NCBI GenBank assembly: GCA_937865685.1
Contig: CALMGU010000023.1
Span: 1 to 37,353, forward strand
Direction: 5' to 3'
DNA: 37,353 bases
DNA from: an uncultured Alphaproteobacteria bacterium
GTDB taxonomy: Bacteria; Pseudomonadota; Alphaproteobacteria; Micropepsales; Micropepsaceae
Shown: positions 16,988 to 24,430 of the stretch, one piece after another
How the letters are laid out: each line of letters starts with the position of its first letter
How positions within the stretch are numbered: the first letter of the stretch is position 1
Notes under the pieces: model-generated
Told to the model about the DNA's origin: nothing
Seen by the model: the letters and a program-made list of their open reading frames with translations, nothing else
Database searches by the model: none
Position numbers and translations under genes: made by a program

Positions 16988-18604
16988 ATGCGCGGATTGA
17001 TGCAGGACTGGCCCATGCGCGTGCACCGCTTCATCGACCATGCGGCGCTCTATCACCCTGGCGCCCGCATCGTCAGCCGTACGGTGGAAGGTGGCATTCA
17101 CCGGACAAATTATGCCGAGATCCGAATCCGTGCCCGAAAGCTTGCCGGCGCTCTCGCCCGCCGCAAATTCAAGCCCGGCGACCGCATCGCCACCCTGGCC
17201 TGGAACACCCATCGCCATCTTGAGGCCTGGTATGGCATCGCGGGCGTTGGCGCGGTCTATCACACACTCAATCCGCGCCTCTTTCCCGACCAGTTGGCCT
17301 GGATCGCCAATCATGGCGGGGCGCGGATGCTGATGTTCGATATCTGCTTTGCGCCGCTCCTGGAACAGATCGCCCCGCATCTCAAACATGTCGAAACATT
17401 CGTCGCTTTCAGCGATGCGGCGCATCTGCCGGCCCTGAAGCTCCCCGGAAAACTGATCGCGTATGAAGACCTGATCGCGGGCAAGGAACGCGAATGGACC
17501 GCGGTGCATGAGAATGACGCGTGCGGGCTTTGCTACACCTCCGGCACCACCGGCAATCCCAAGGGCGTGCTCTATTCCCATCGCTCCAACACTTTGCACG
17601 CGCTGATGGCGGGCCAGAGTCCGGGGCTGGGCATGGGGGCGAGCGATGTGGTGCTTCCCATCGTGCCCATGTTTCATGCCAATGGCTGGGGCGTTCCCTT
17701 CATCGCGCCGATGGCGGGCGCCAGTTTGATCATGCCGGGCCCCAGGCTGGACGGCGCCTCGCTGTACGAATTGATGGAAAGCGAGCGCGTCACCTCCACC
17801 TGCGGCGTTCCCACCGTCTGGCTGGGACTGCTGCAATATCTGGAAGCCAACAATCTCACTCTGCATCATCTGAAGCGTGTACTGATCGGCGGCGCGGCGG
17901 CGCCCCGCGCCATGATCCAGGCTTTCGAGGATCGCGGCATCGCCGTCACCCATGCCTGGGGCATGACGGAATTGAGCCCGGCCGGCAGCATGAGCGCCCT
18001 CAAGCCGCCCCTGGAGGAATTGCCCAGGGCCCGCCAGATCGATGTCCTGGGCAAGCAGGGTTATCCCCTGTTCGGCGTGGAAATGACCATCACCGACGAT
18101 GAAGGCCGCGCGCGCCCCCGCGACGGCAAAAGCGTGGGCCGGCTGAAAGTCAAAGGCCCGGCCGTGGCGAAAGCCTATTTCAAGGGCGAAGGACGCGAAG
18201 CCTTCGACGGCCACGGCTGGTTCGACACTGGCGATGTCGCCAGCCTGGACGCCAACGGCTTCATGCAGATCACCGACCGCTCCAAGGATGTGATCAAATC
18301 CGGCGGCGAATGGATTTCCACCATCGAGATCGAAAATCTGGCGGTGGGCCATCCCGATGTTGCCGAAGCCGCCGCCATCGGCGTGCCGCACCCCAAATGG
18401 GGCGAGCGGCCGCTCCTGATCGTGGTGCCCAAGCCCGGCACCAGCCCCACGGCGGATTCGCTCCTGGCCCATCTCGGCGGCAAGATCGCCAAATGGTGGC
18501 TGCCCGACCGGGTGGTGATGGTGAGCGAAATCCCCCACACCGCGGCGGGAAAAATTCTCAAAACGCAATTGCGTCGTCAGTTCGCGGATTTTAGGTTGAC
18601 CTGA
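16988..18604 (+). CDS. Fatty acyl-CoA synthetase, medium/long chain type
   Basis: This enzyme adenylates a carboxylic acid and transfers it to CoA. The 538-residue protein carries the P-loop-like CYTSGTTGNPKGVLYSH, the A5 motif HAWGMTE, GWFDTGDVA, the hinge DRSKDVIKSGGEW and the catalytic C-terminal lysine in AAGKILKTQLR. Overall form (MRGLMQDWPMRVHRFIDHAA start) resembles AlkK-like medium-chain acyl-CoA ligases. A GAGGAG ribosome site precedes the ATG. It may supply beta-oxidation. Confidence 0.92.
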   Translation: MRGLMQDWPMRVHRFIDHAALYHPGARIVSRTVEGGIHRTNYAEIRIRARKLAGALARRKFKPGDRIATLAWNTHRHLEAWYGIAGVGAVYHTLNPRLFPDQLAWIANHGGARMLMFDICFAPLLEQIAPHLKHVETFVAFSDAAHLPALKLPGKLIAYEDLIAGKEREWTAVHENDACGLCYTSGTTGNPKGVLYSHRSNTLHALMAGQSPGLGMGASDVVLPIVPMFHANGWGVPFIAPMAGASLIMPGPRLDGASLYELMESERVTSTCGVPTVWLGLLQYLEANNLTLHHLKRVLIGGAAAPRAMIQAFEDRGIAVTHAWGMTELSPAGSMSALKPPLEELPRARQIDVLGKQGYPLFGVEMTITDDEGRARPRDGKSVGRLKVKGPAVAKAYFKGEGREAFDGHGWFDTGDVASLDANGFMQITDRSKDVIKSGGEWISTIEIENLAVGHPDVAEAAAIGVPHPKWGERPLLIVVPKPGTSPTADSLLAHLGGKIAKWWLPDRVVMVSEIPHTAAGKILKTQLRRQFADFRLT

Positions 18605-18626
18605 CCTCCGATCCTTGAGTCTTTCG

Positions 18627-19382
18627 ATGCGTTTTGCCGTTCTTGCCGCCCGCCTGGCGCTGGCCGCCCTGGTGCCCGCCGCCATCATCGCCGCCACGGC
18701 GGTGATCGCCGTGCGAGTGGGCATGGCGTCTTTCACGGTCGGCCTGGAGGCCATGACGGCAACGGTGGCGCTGGCGATGATGGCTTTGCTCTTGTCCGCC
18801 TTCTGGATGGTTTCGGCGCTGTGGCACAATCGCGGCGATGCCAAGCGCGCCGGCATGATCGCGTTCTTTGGCGCGCTGCTTCTGCTCTATGTGCCCCTGC
18901 ACACCGTCTATCAGGGACTGATGGCGCCACCCATCAATGATGCGACCACCGATCCCGAAGACCCACCCCTCTTTGTCGCGCTGGCCAAGCGGCCATCGGG
19001 CGAACGCGTCTTCGATGCGTCGCGGAGGATCCATTATCGCGGCGAGCACAACACCGTCAGCTATATGCTGCACACTTACTATACCGAATTGACCAAGCCG
19101 CTGGCCCTGATCATGCCGCCCGGCAAGATGTTCTGGCGCTGCTTCAACGCCGCAAAGCGGATGGGCTGGCACATTGTCGACTACAACGAAAAAGAAGGCC
19201 GCATCGAAGCCACCGCCACCAGCTTCTGGTTCGGCCAAGTTTCCGACATTGTGATCCGGGTGCGCCCGGCCGGCACATTGGGCGCGCGCTTCGACATGCG
19301 CGCGCAAAGCGAAGCCGGCGCCCGCGATTTCGGCCGCAATCTGGATTTGCTGAAATCCTATCGCGCCAAGCTGAGTTCCTGA
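18627..19382 (+). CDS. DUF1499-like membrane protein
   Basis: The roughly 251-residue protein has three hydrophobic segments in the first 100 residues, then a soluble domain with the family's phrases INDATTDPEDPP, WRCFNAAKRMGWHIVDYNEKEGRIEATATSFWFG and a final FDMRAQSEAGARDFGRNLDLL. DUF1499 has no assigned function. A TTG four codons upstream at 18615 is an alternative start; the ATG at 18627 is preferred although neither has a strong ribosome site. It follows the acyl-CoA ligase by 22 bases and may be cotranscribed. Confidence 0.8.
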   Translation: MRFAVLAARLALAALVPAAIIAATAVIAVRVGMASFTVGLEAMTATVALAMMALLLSAFWMVSALWHNRGDAKRAGMIAFFGALLLLYVPLHTVYQGLMAPPINDATTDPEDPPLFVALAKRPSGERVFDASRRIHYRGEHNTVSYMLHTYYTELTKPLALIMPPGKMFWRCFNAAKRMGWHIVDYNEKEGRIEATATSFWFGQVSDIVIRVRPAGTLGARFDMRAQSEAGARDFGRNLDLLKSYRAKLSS

Positions 19383-19388
19383 TCCCTT

Positions 19389-20360
19389 TCAGAGCGCGAC
19401 GAATCGCCCGTCTTCCAGCGCGGCCACGCGGCCGTCCCCGATCATATGCTTGAGATGCGCTTCGACCGTGAGCGTGGCGGCGCGGGTGAGCGCGGGCGCC
19501 AGCCCGGCATACAGGGTCTGGACCAGGGCCGGCACTGTGTCATGCCCCCGCTCCAAGGCGCGCGCGATCTGGGTCTCGCGCATCCGCCGGTGGGACAGAT
19601 AGGCACGCAGGAACGGGCCGGGATTGGGGATCGGCGAGCCGTGGGTGGGATAAAGAATCTTGTCCCGGCGCGCGATCAGCTTTTCCAGGCTGTGCATGTA
19701 CGCGCCCATATCGCCATCGGGCGGCGCCACCACGGTGGTGGACCAGCCCATCACATGATCGCCCGTGAACAGCGCCTTCTCCGCCTCCAGCGCGTAACAC
19801 ATATGGTTGGAGGTGTGCCCGGGGGTGAAGACGCACTGGAAGCGATCCGCGCCGCTTTCGATGATGTCGCCATCCCGCACCGTCACATCGGGCGTAAAAT
19901 CGCGGTCGCCGCCTTCCTCTACTTTATTAGCGAATTCAGCCCCGCCTTCCTCGCGCGCGCCAGCGCTGGCGGGGGAGGTGGCCGTAGCAGCGCTTGCGAT
20001 GCGAAGGCCGGAGGGGGAATAAATTGCATGGGGACCATAGCCATAAGTACGCGCGCCCGTGGCCGCCTTCAGCGGCGCGGCGGCGGGCGAATGATCGCGA
20101 TGGGTGTGGGTGATCAGAATATGCGAGACATTCCTGTCGCCGATCGCCGTCAGGAGCGCCTGGATGTGTTCGGGCAAGTTCGGACCCGGATCGATCACTG
20201 TCACGCTTTTGGCATCGCCCACCAGATAGACGCCCGTGCCGCGGAAGGTGAAAGGGCTGGGATTATGGGCGAGCACGCGGGCAATGCGCGGCGACAGGCG
20301 CTGCTCCGTCCCATAGACCGGCGGCAGGGACTGATCGAAATGCAGCGGCGTCTTTTTCAT
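19389..20360 (-). CDS. Metallo-beta-lactamase fold hydrolase with an in-frame repeat insertion
   Basis: The 323-residue protein has the binuclear metal site of the superfamily: HTHRDH (85-90), H182 in PGHTSNH, D201 in TGDHVM and a late His in PTHGSP. A C-terminal helical domain (about 240-310) follows, as in LACTB2/GloB-like family members, which hydrolyse thioesters or nucleic acids; the substrate here is unknown. Residues about 114-152, between the metal motifs, are unlike the rest of the family and correspond to a palindromic DNA repeat read in frame (19908-20021). The ATG at 20360 overlaps the stop of the upstream membrane gene; an earlier start would add basic shadow sequence. Confidence 0.88.
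   Translation of the reverse strand: MKKTPLHFDQSLPPVYGTEQRLSPRIARVLAHNPSPFTFRGTGVYLVGDAKSVTVIDPGPNLPEHIQALLTAIGDRNVSHILITHTHRDHSPAAAPLKAATGARTYGYGPHAIYSPSGLRIASAATATSPASAGAREEGGAEFANKVEEGGDRDFTPDVTVRDGDIIESGADRFQCVFTPGHTSNHMCYALEAEKALFTGDHVMGWSTTVVAPPDGDMGAYMHSLEKLIARRDKILYPTHGSPIPNPGPFLRAYLSHRRMRETQIARALERGHDTVPALVQTLYAGLAPALTRAATLTVEAHLKHMIGDGRVAALEDGRFVAL
19908..20021. repeat. Palindromic repeat element inside the MBL-fold gene
   Basis: The segment holds a perfect 14-base palindrome CGCCAGCGCTGGCG (19958-19971) flanked by pyrimidine- and purine-rich arms (CCGCCTTCCTC and GGGGGAGG). An 11-base direct repeat CCGCCTTCCTC occurs at 19909-19919 and again at 19942-19952, 33 bases apart. The style, C-rich arm, G-rich arm and A/T tail, is that of intergenic repeats of GC-rich alphaproteobacteria. 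It keeps the reading frame and adds about 39 Ala/Ser/Glu/Gly-rich residues. Confidence 0.65.
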
Positions 20361-20761
20361 CAATAAGGCTTGTCGTCCAGGAGCCGGATGAAGCCCCGTA
20401 TCAGCCGCCAGTAATACCAGAAGCAGGTCATGACCACGCCCAGGAAGACCAGGCCCAGCAACAGGGTGCTGTGATAGAGCGTGAAACCCGAAGACGGCCA
20501 AGACCGCAACAAGGTCAAGGCGACCCCGGCCATGCCGGCCAGGGCAAAGGCCGTCGCCACGAATATGACGGAGAACCAGACCCAGAATACCAGGATCAGG
20601 TTGCGGTAATGACTCTCATAGACGCCGCCGCGCGCGCCATCCAGCCGCACATAGGCCAGAACCACGCCGATCAGCACGGTGATCCCGCTGGACGCGGGCG
20701 CGATCAGAAACAGGCCATAGGCGGCCAGCGCCCAATTCCTCTCCTCGCCCATTCCCTGCAT
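20360..20761 (-). CDS. Membrane protein, DUF4870-like
   Basis: The 133-residue protein starts MQGMGEERNWALAAYGLFL and has three to four membrane segments. The phrase ITVLIGVVLAYVRLDGARGGVYESHYRN resembles the DUF4870-type small membrane proteins (GVI(I/L)AYxxxDxARGTxxESHFRN). Function unknown. The ATG at 20761 is preferred because a GGAG lies six bases upstream; a start at 20830 has no ribosome site. The stop overlaps the MBL-fold gene start. Confidence 0.72.
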   Translation of the reverse strand: MQGMGEERNWALAAYGLFLIAPASSGITVLIGVVLAYVRLDGARGGVYESHYRNLILVFWVWFSVIFVATAFALAGMAGVALTLLRSWPSSGFTLYHSTLLLGLVFLGVVMTCFWYYWRLIRGFIRLLDDKPY

Positions 20762-20820
20762 ATTTTCTCCGCTTCCGGGTACGGAAATTGGGCCGGGAGC
20801 CTGCGGCTTAAGGTCTACAT

Positions 20821-20842
20821 CGTAAGGCAAAATTCATCAAAT
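20821..20842 (+). promoter_or_regulatory. Duplicated upstream motif, copy 1
   Basis: This 22-base segment (core AAATTCATCAAAT) recurs at 22038-22059 with 20 of 22 bases identical, each time 44-47 bases before one of the two paralogous genes. Conservation outside the coding region suggests a shared promoter or operator, or a recent duplication that included the leader. Confidence 0.5.
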
Positions 20843-20889
20843 GGGCGCAGGGTGCGGCCTTTATTGCCGCCCGATATCTGGTACCCACC

Positions 20890-22029
20890 TTGGCCGCCGA
20901 CCGCATTGTTCGCTTTCTCTGTTCGCTGGACAGCGCGTCCACCAGCCGCGTCCTTAATCTGCGCCATATTGCGCGCCTCAACGCCGCCGATCCGGAACAT
21001 GGGCAAAGGCCCCTCTTTCTTTCGCCGGTGATCAATACGTCCTTCATCATCAAGCACCGCCTCCGCCCGGACGAGACTTACATGTTCGGCCATGTGCGGT
21101 CGGCGGCGACCAAGATCATCGTTCCGGTGGATCCGTCGGACCTTCGCGCGGGCGGCCGCTCGATCTTCATCGACCAGCGGGGATTTGTCGAAAGCCTGCG
21201 CGATGCGGGGCATTACAGCAACGAAAACCTGGAGCGCGATATCGGCGTTCTGCGCCTGCTCGACGCCATTCCCTCGCTCGACCCTTTCCTGCTGCGCGAG
21301 CATTTGCGCGCCAACAATATCGATGTCGGCGCCTGCTACTTCGCCATTTCGGCGGCGGATCAGGAGCGGATGCACCAATTCGTCACCAAGGAGATGTCGG
21401 GCCTGGTCAAGCTCGCCAGCGGCGACGACGATGACGGTTCCACCGGCCGCATGGTGAGCGCGATGCTGTCCGGCCAGGCCGACGAGAAGCTGGAGCCCTT
21501 GCGCATGACATTGGGGCTGAGCGCGGAGGATTTCCGCGAAGGGGCGTTCGGCTGGCGCGGCCTGCTCTATTACAAATGGGCGATGCAGGACTTCTGGCCG
21601 AACGTGATGGGCGTGCTCAGGGAGATCAAGGAGATCATTCCCCATGGCGCGATCAGCGACCAGCAGCGCGCTTATCTGGTGAATGCCAAGCGTCAGATCA
21701 TCGAAATGGTGCGGGACAATAATCAGAACATCTCAAAAGTCCTGGACGTGTATGACGACTCTTTCTCGGAGCTGGTCGCCAGCAATTCGCCCACCACCTT
21801 CCGGGCTTTTCTGCTTTCCGCGTCACCGATGTTCCTGGATTTGGGCGAAAAGCTGGGCGCCATTTCCCACATAGCGAGCTTCTGGCGCCACCGCTTCCCC
21901 AATGGCCAGCCCGTGTTGATCGATGCCGAGGAACTCAGCATCATCTTCCTGGATTTCACCAGCGGCTTTGCGGAGCGCGTCCGTGCCCAGGCCGCGCCGG
22001 TCCCGCAGTCAAAGTTCGTCCAGGTCTGA
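20890..22029 (+). CDS. Tandem paralog A, unknown family
   Basis: I do not recognise this family. The 379-residue product is soluble-looking, with no signal peptide or long hydrophobic stretch. Distinct blocks shared with its neighbour are TSRVLNLR, SFIIKHR, DLRAGGRSIFIDQRGFVE, IPSLDPFLLREHLR, CYFAIS, TGRMV, DEKLEPLR, DFREGAF and LYYKWAM, then IIEMVRD, ISKVLDVYD and DFTSGFAER. The start is a TTG at 20890, at the place of the ATG of copy B; the only nearby upstream ATG (20841) is out of frame. No ribosome site is evident. It is divergent from the DUF4870-like gene. Confidence 0.82.
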   Translation: MAADRIVRFLCSLDSASTSRVLNLRHIARLNAADPEHGQRPLFLSPVINTSFIIKHRLRPDETYMFGHVRSAATKIIVPVDPSDLRAGGRSIFIDQRGFVESLRDAGHYSNENLERDIGVLRLLDAIPSLDPFLLREHLRANNIDVGACYFAISAADQERMHQFVTKEMSGLVKLASGDDDDGSTGRMVSAMLSGQADEKLEPLRMTLGLSAEDFREGAFGWRGLLYYKWAMQDFWPNVMGVLREIKEIIPHGAISDQQRAYLVNAKRQIIEMVRDNNQNISKVLDVYDDSFSELVASNSPTTFRAFLLSASPMFLDLGEKLGAISHIASFWRHRFPNGQPVLIDAEELSIIFLDFTSGFAERVRAQAAPVPQSKFVQV

Positions 22030-22037
22030 CGGCGCGC

Positions 22038-22059
22038 CGTAACGCGAAATTCATCAAAT
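22038..22059 (+). promoter_or_regulatory. Duplicated upstream motif, copy 2
   Basis: Near-identical to 20821-20842 (20 of 22 bases; differences at positions 6 and 9). It lies in the 74-base gap between the two paralogs, 44 bases before the second start, so the second gene probably has its own transcription or translation signals. Confidence 0.5.
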
Positions 22060-22103
22060 TCGATCAAGTTGAACAAAACCGCCGATCGCGTGGGAACGCC
22101 GCA

Positions 22104-23240
22104 ATGGCCGTCGATCGCATAGTCCGCTTGCTCAGCGCATTGAACGGCGCCGCCACCAGCCGCGTCCTCAATCTGCGCCAGATCGCGCGCGCCAATGCGC
22201 ACGACAAGGAACATGGCGAAAAGCCCCTGTTCCTTTCGGCCCCGATCAATAGCTCCTTCATCATCAAGCATCGCGTCCGGTCCGACGAAACCTATCTCTT
22301 CACCTCGTCCCGCTCGGTCGCCACCAAGATCGTCATTCCTTTCGATCCCCTGGACCTTCGGGCGGGCGGGCGCTCGATCTTCATCGATCAGCGCGGCTTC
22401 GTCGAAGGCGTCCGCATGGCGGGCCATTACAGCGAGGAAAAGCTGGAGCGGGATCTCTTCGTGATGCGCCTGCTCAACGCCATTCCGTCGCTCGATCCTT
22501 TTTTGCTGCGCGAGCATTTGCGCAACAACGGCATCCAGGTGGCATCCTGCTATTTCGCGATCTCTCCCGGGGATCAGGAACGGATGCATGAATTCGTTTC
22601 CCAGGAATTGTCGCATCTTGTGCGCATGGCCAATGGCGAGAGTGACAGCAGCGCATCGACCGGCCGCATGGTGACGGCGATGCTGTCCGCCCAAGTGGAC
22701 GAAAAGCTGGAACCCCTGCGTCTCACCTTGGGATTGAGCGGCAATGATTTCCGCGAAGGCGCGTTCAGCTGGCGGGGATTTCTTTATTACAAGTGGGCGA
22801 TGGAGCGCTTCTGGCCGGACGTGATGGGCGTGCTGCGCGAGATCAACACGGTCCGCCCCACGGGTCCAGTCACCGCCGAACAGAGCGCCTATCTGACGGC
22901 CGCGCGCCGCGACATCATCGAAATGGTGCGCGATTATGGCCAGCACATCGCCAAGGTGCTGTCGGTCTATGACAGTTCCTTTGGCAGCCTGGTCGCCAGC
23001 CAGTCGCCCAAGACCTTCCGCGACTTTCTATTGTCCGCGCCGGCCATGTTCCTGGAGCTGGGCGAGCGCATGGGCGCGATTTCCCATATCGTCAGCTTCT
23101 GGCGCTATCGCTTCGCCGACAACCGCCCCATCGATGCCGAAGAACTCAGCACCATCTTCCAGGACTTCACCAGCGGCTTCGCCGAGCGGATGAAGCCCGC
23201 GGAATCGCCCATTCCCCGCCCCATGGTGATCGAGGGCTGA
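22104..23240 (+). CDS. Tandem paralog B, unknown family
   Basis: The 378-residue product aligns end to end with paralog A, with clearly more than half of residues identical by eye over the first 230 positions, and a weaker match in the C-terminal third. The largest differences are after TYLF (TSSRS versus GHVRS in copy A) and around the Ser/Asp-rich segment GESDSSASTGR, which may be a flexible linker. No catalytic motif is recognisable; the many conserved charged residues and YYKWAM block suggest a compact alpha-helical C-terminal half. Starts with ATG, weak GGGAA ribosome site. Confidence 0.83.
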   Translation: MAVDRIVRLLSALNGAATSRVLNLRQIARANAHDKEHGEKPLFLSAPINSSFIIKHRVRSDETYLFTSSRSVATKIVIPFDPLDLRAGGRSIFIDQRGFVEGVRMAGHYSEEKLERDLFVMRLLNAIPSLDPFLLREHLRNNGIQVASCYFAISPGDQERMHEFVSQELSHLVRMANGESDSSASTGRMVTAMLSAQVDEKLEPLRLTLGLSGNDFREGAFSWRGFLYYKWAMERFWPDVMGVLREINTVRPTGPVTAEQSAYLTAARRDIIEMVRDYGQHIAKVLSVYDSSFGSLVASQSPKTFRDFLLSAPAMFLELGERMGAISHIVSFWRYRFADNRPIDAEELSTIFQDFTSGFAERMKPAESPIPRPMVIEG

Positions 23241-23308
23241 CCCCTCACGGGAACTTTTTTCCCCTTCGCCGGTTTTGAGAGACATCCCCATTTGAAGGAT
23301 GCCCTTCC

Positions 23309-23926
23309 ATGAAGACATTGCTCCCCGCCATCGCCCTGGCCTTTGTGACGTTTGCCGCGCCTGCCCTGGCCGCGGACAAGGCCGAAATTCTCGGCAATGC
23401 CGACCGCACCGTCACCCATTTGAAGCACGACCCGGCCTTCGCCACCGCCGCCCGCATGATGGATGGCGCGCGAGCGGTTTATATCGTGCCCAAACTGGTC
23501 AAAGGCGGCTTCATCTTCGGCGCCGAAGGCGGCGCCGGCGTCCTGGTCCGCCGCACCGGCAAAGGCGGCTGGGGCGAACCGAAATTCTATGACATGGGTT
23601 CGGCCTCCTTCGGCCTGCAGGCCGGGCTGGAGCAAGCGGAGCTGTTGTTCATCATCAACAGCGAACGGGCCCTGGCCGGCATCGAACATGGCAACTTCAA
23701 GCTGGGCGCCGGCGCCGGTGTGACCGTGGTCAATCTGTCGTCCGGCGCGGAAGGCGCCACCACCGCCCATGGCGGGGATATCGTGGTGTGGACATCCGGC
23801 ACGGGCGCCTATGCCGGCATCAGCTTCAACGGCTCGGTGATCAGCCCGGACAAGGACATGAATTCCACGCCCACGAATGGCCCGGAAGCGCAGAAGCTGC
23901 GCGCCAACCTGGCCTCGGTGCGCTGA
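23309..23926 (+). CDS. SYLF/Ysc84-domain lipid-binding protein, exported
   Basis: The 205-residue protein has a cleavable signal peptide (MKTLLPAIALAFVTFAAPALAAD). The SYLF domain follows: ARAVYIVPKLVKGGFIFGAEGGAGVLVRR, a glycine-rich loop before SFGLQAGLEQAELLFIINSERAL, and AHGGDIVVWTSGTGAYAGISFNGSVISPD. SYLF domains bind phospholipids in other proteins; the bacterial exported versions are little studied. A terminator follows the gene. Confidence 0.85.
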   Translation: MKTLLPAIALAFVTFAAPALAADKAEILGNADRTVTHLKHDPAFATAARMMDGARAVYIVPKLVKGGFIFGAEGGAGVLVRRTGKGGWGEPKFYDMGSASFGLQAGLEQAELLFIINSERALAGIEHGNFKLGAGAGVTVVNLSSGAEGATTAHGGDIVVWTSGTGAYAGISFNGSVISPDKDMNSTPTNGPEAQKLRANLASVR

Positions 23927-23956
23927 ATACGCCAACGCGCATTTGGTCTAAGCTTG

Positions 23957-23985
23957 GGCGCGCGGAGTTTCTCCGCGCGCCTTTT
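23957..23985 (+). terminator. Rho-independent terminator
   Basis: A perfect 11-base stem GGCGCGCGGAG/CTCCGCGCGCC with a TTT loop is followed by TTTT. It lies 31 bases after the SYLF gene stop and 16 bases before the next ATG, separating the two exported-protein genes. Confidence 0.85.
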
Positions 23986-24000
23986 CTCCTGGAGGCTCTC

Positions 24001-24393
24001 ATGAAGATATCGTCTCTTGCCACGCTCACCGGCACGTTCCTGCTGATCGCTGGTAGCGCCTTCGCCGCCGTCAGCCTGACGGCGGAAATTTCGAATGCCC
24101 GCACCCATGCCAACAATGCCGCCAACGCGCCCACCATCGAGGCGGTGCATACCCATATGCATCACGCCATCAATTGCCTGGTCGGTCCCAAAGGCGAAGG
24201 CTTCGACGCCGCGCAGATGAATCCCTGCACCAACGCCGGCAATGGCGCCATTCCCGACCAGACCGACGCGGCCAAGAAGGCCAAACTGGAAGACGCCAAA
24301 ACCATCCTGATGAAAGGCCTGACCGAAACCGATGTGAAGGCGGCCCAGAGGAGCGCGGCGACCGCCGTCACCGCCATCGCGGCGGCGATGTAG
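24001..24393 (+). CDS. Small exported His/Cys-containing protein, unknown function
   Basis: The 130-residue product has a signal peptide (MKISSLATLTGTFLLIAGSAFA). The mature protein is helical, with VHTHMHHAINCLVGPKG and NPCTNAGNGAIPDQTDAAKKAK; the two Cys could form a disulfide and the His cluster (HTHMHH) could bind a metal or heme, but no CxxCH is present. A long Ala-rich helix ends the protein. The ATG at 24001 is set by a good GGAGG ribosome site and the signal peptide; the open frame extends further upstream into the previous gene without coding value. Confidence 0.75.
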   Translation: MKISSLATLTGTFLLIAGSAFAAVSLTAEISNARTHANNAANAPTIEAVHTHMHHAINCLVGPKGEGFDAAQMNPCTNAGNGAIPDQTDAAKKAKLEDAKTILMKGLTETDVKAAQRSAATAVTAIAAAM

Positions 24394-24430
24394 TCCAGCC
24401 GCCCCGGCATGGCCGCGCTATAAGCGGGCC

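Noticed and set aside
20890..23240. Paralog pair as a toxin-antitoxin or phage-defence module
   Set aside because: No nuclease, helicase, methylase or toxin motif is visible, both proteins are the same family and size, and base composition is like the flanks.
23788..24000. Longer start of the exported protein gene at 23788
   Set aside because: It crosses the preceding gene and the terminator; the signal peptide and ribosome site fix the start at 24001.
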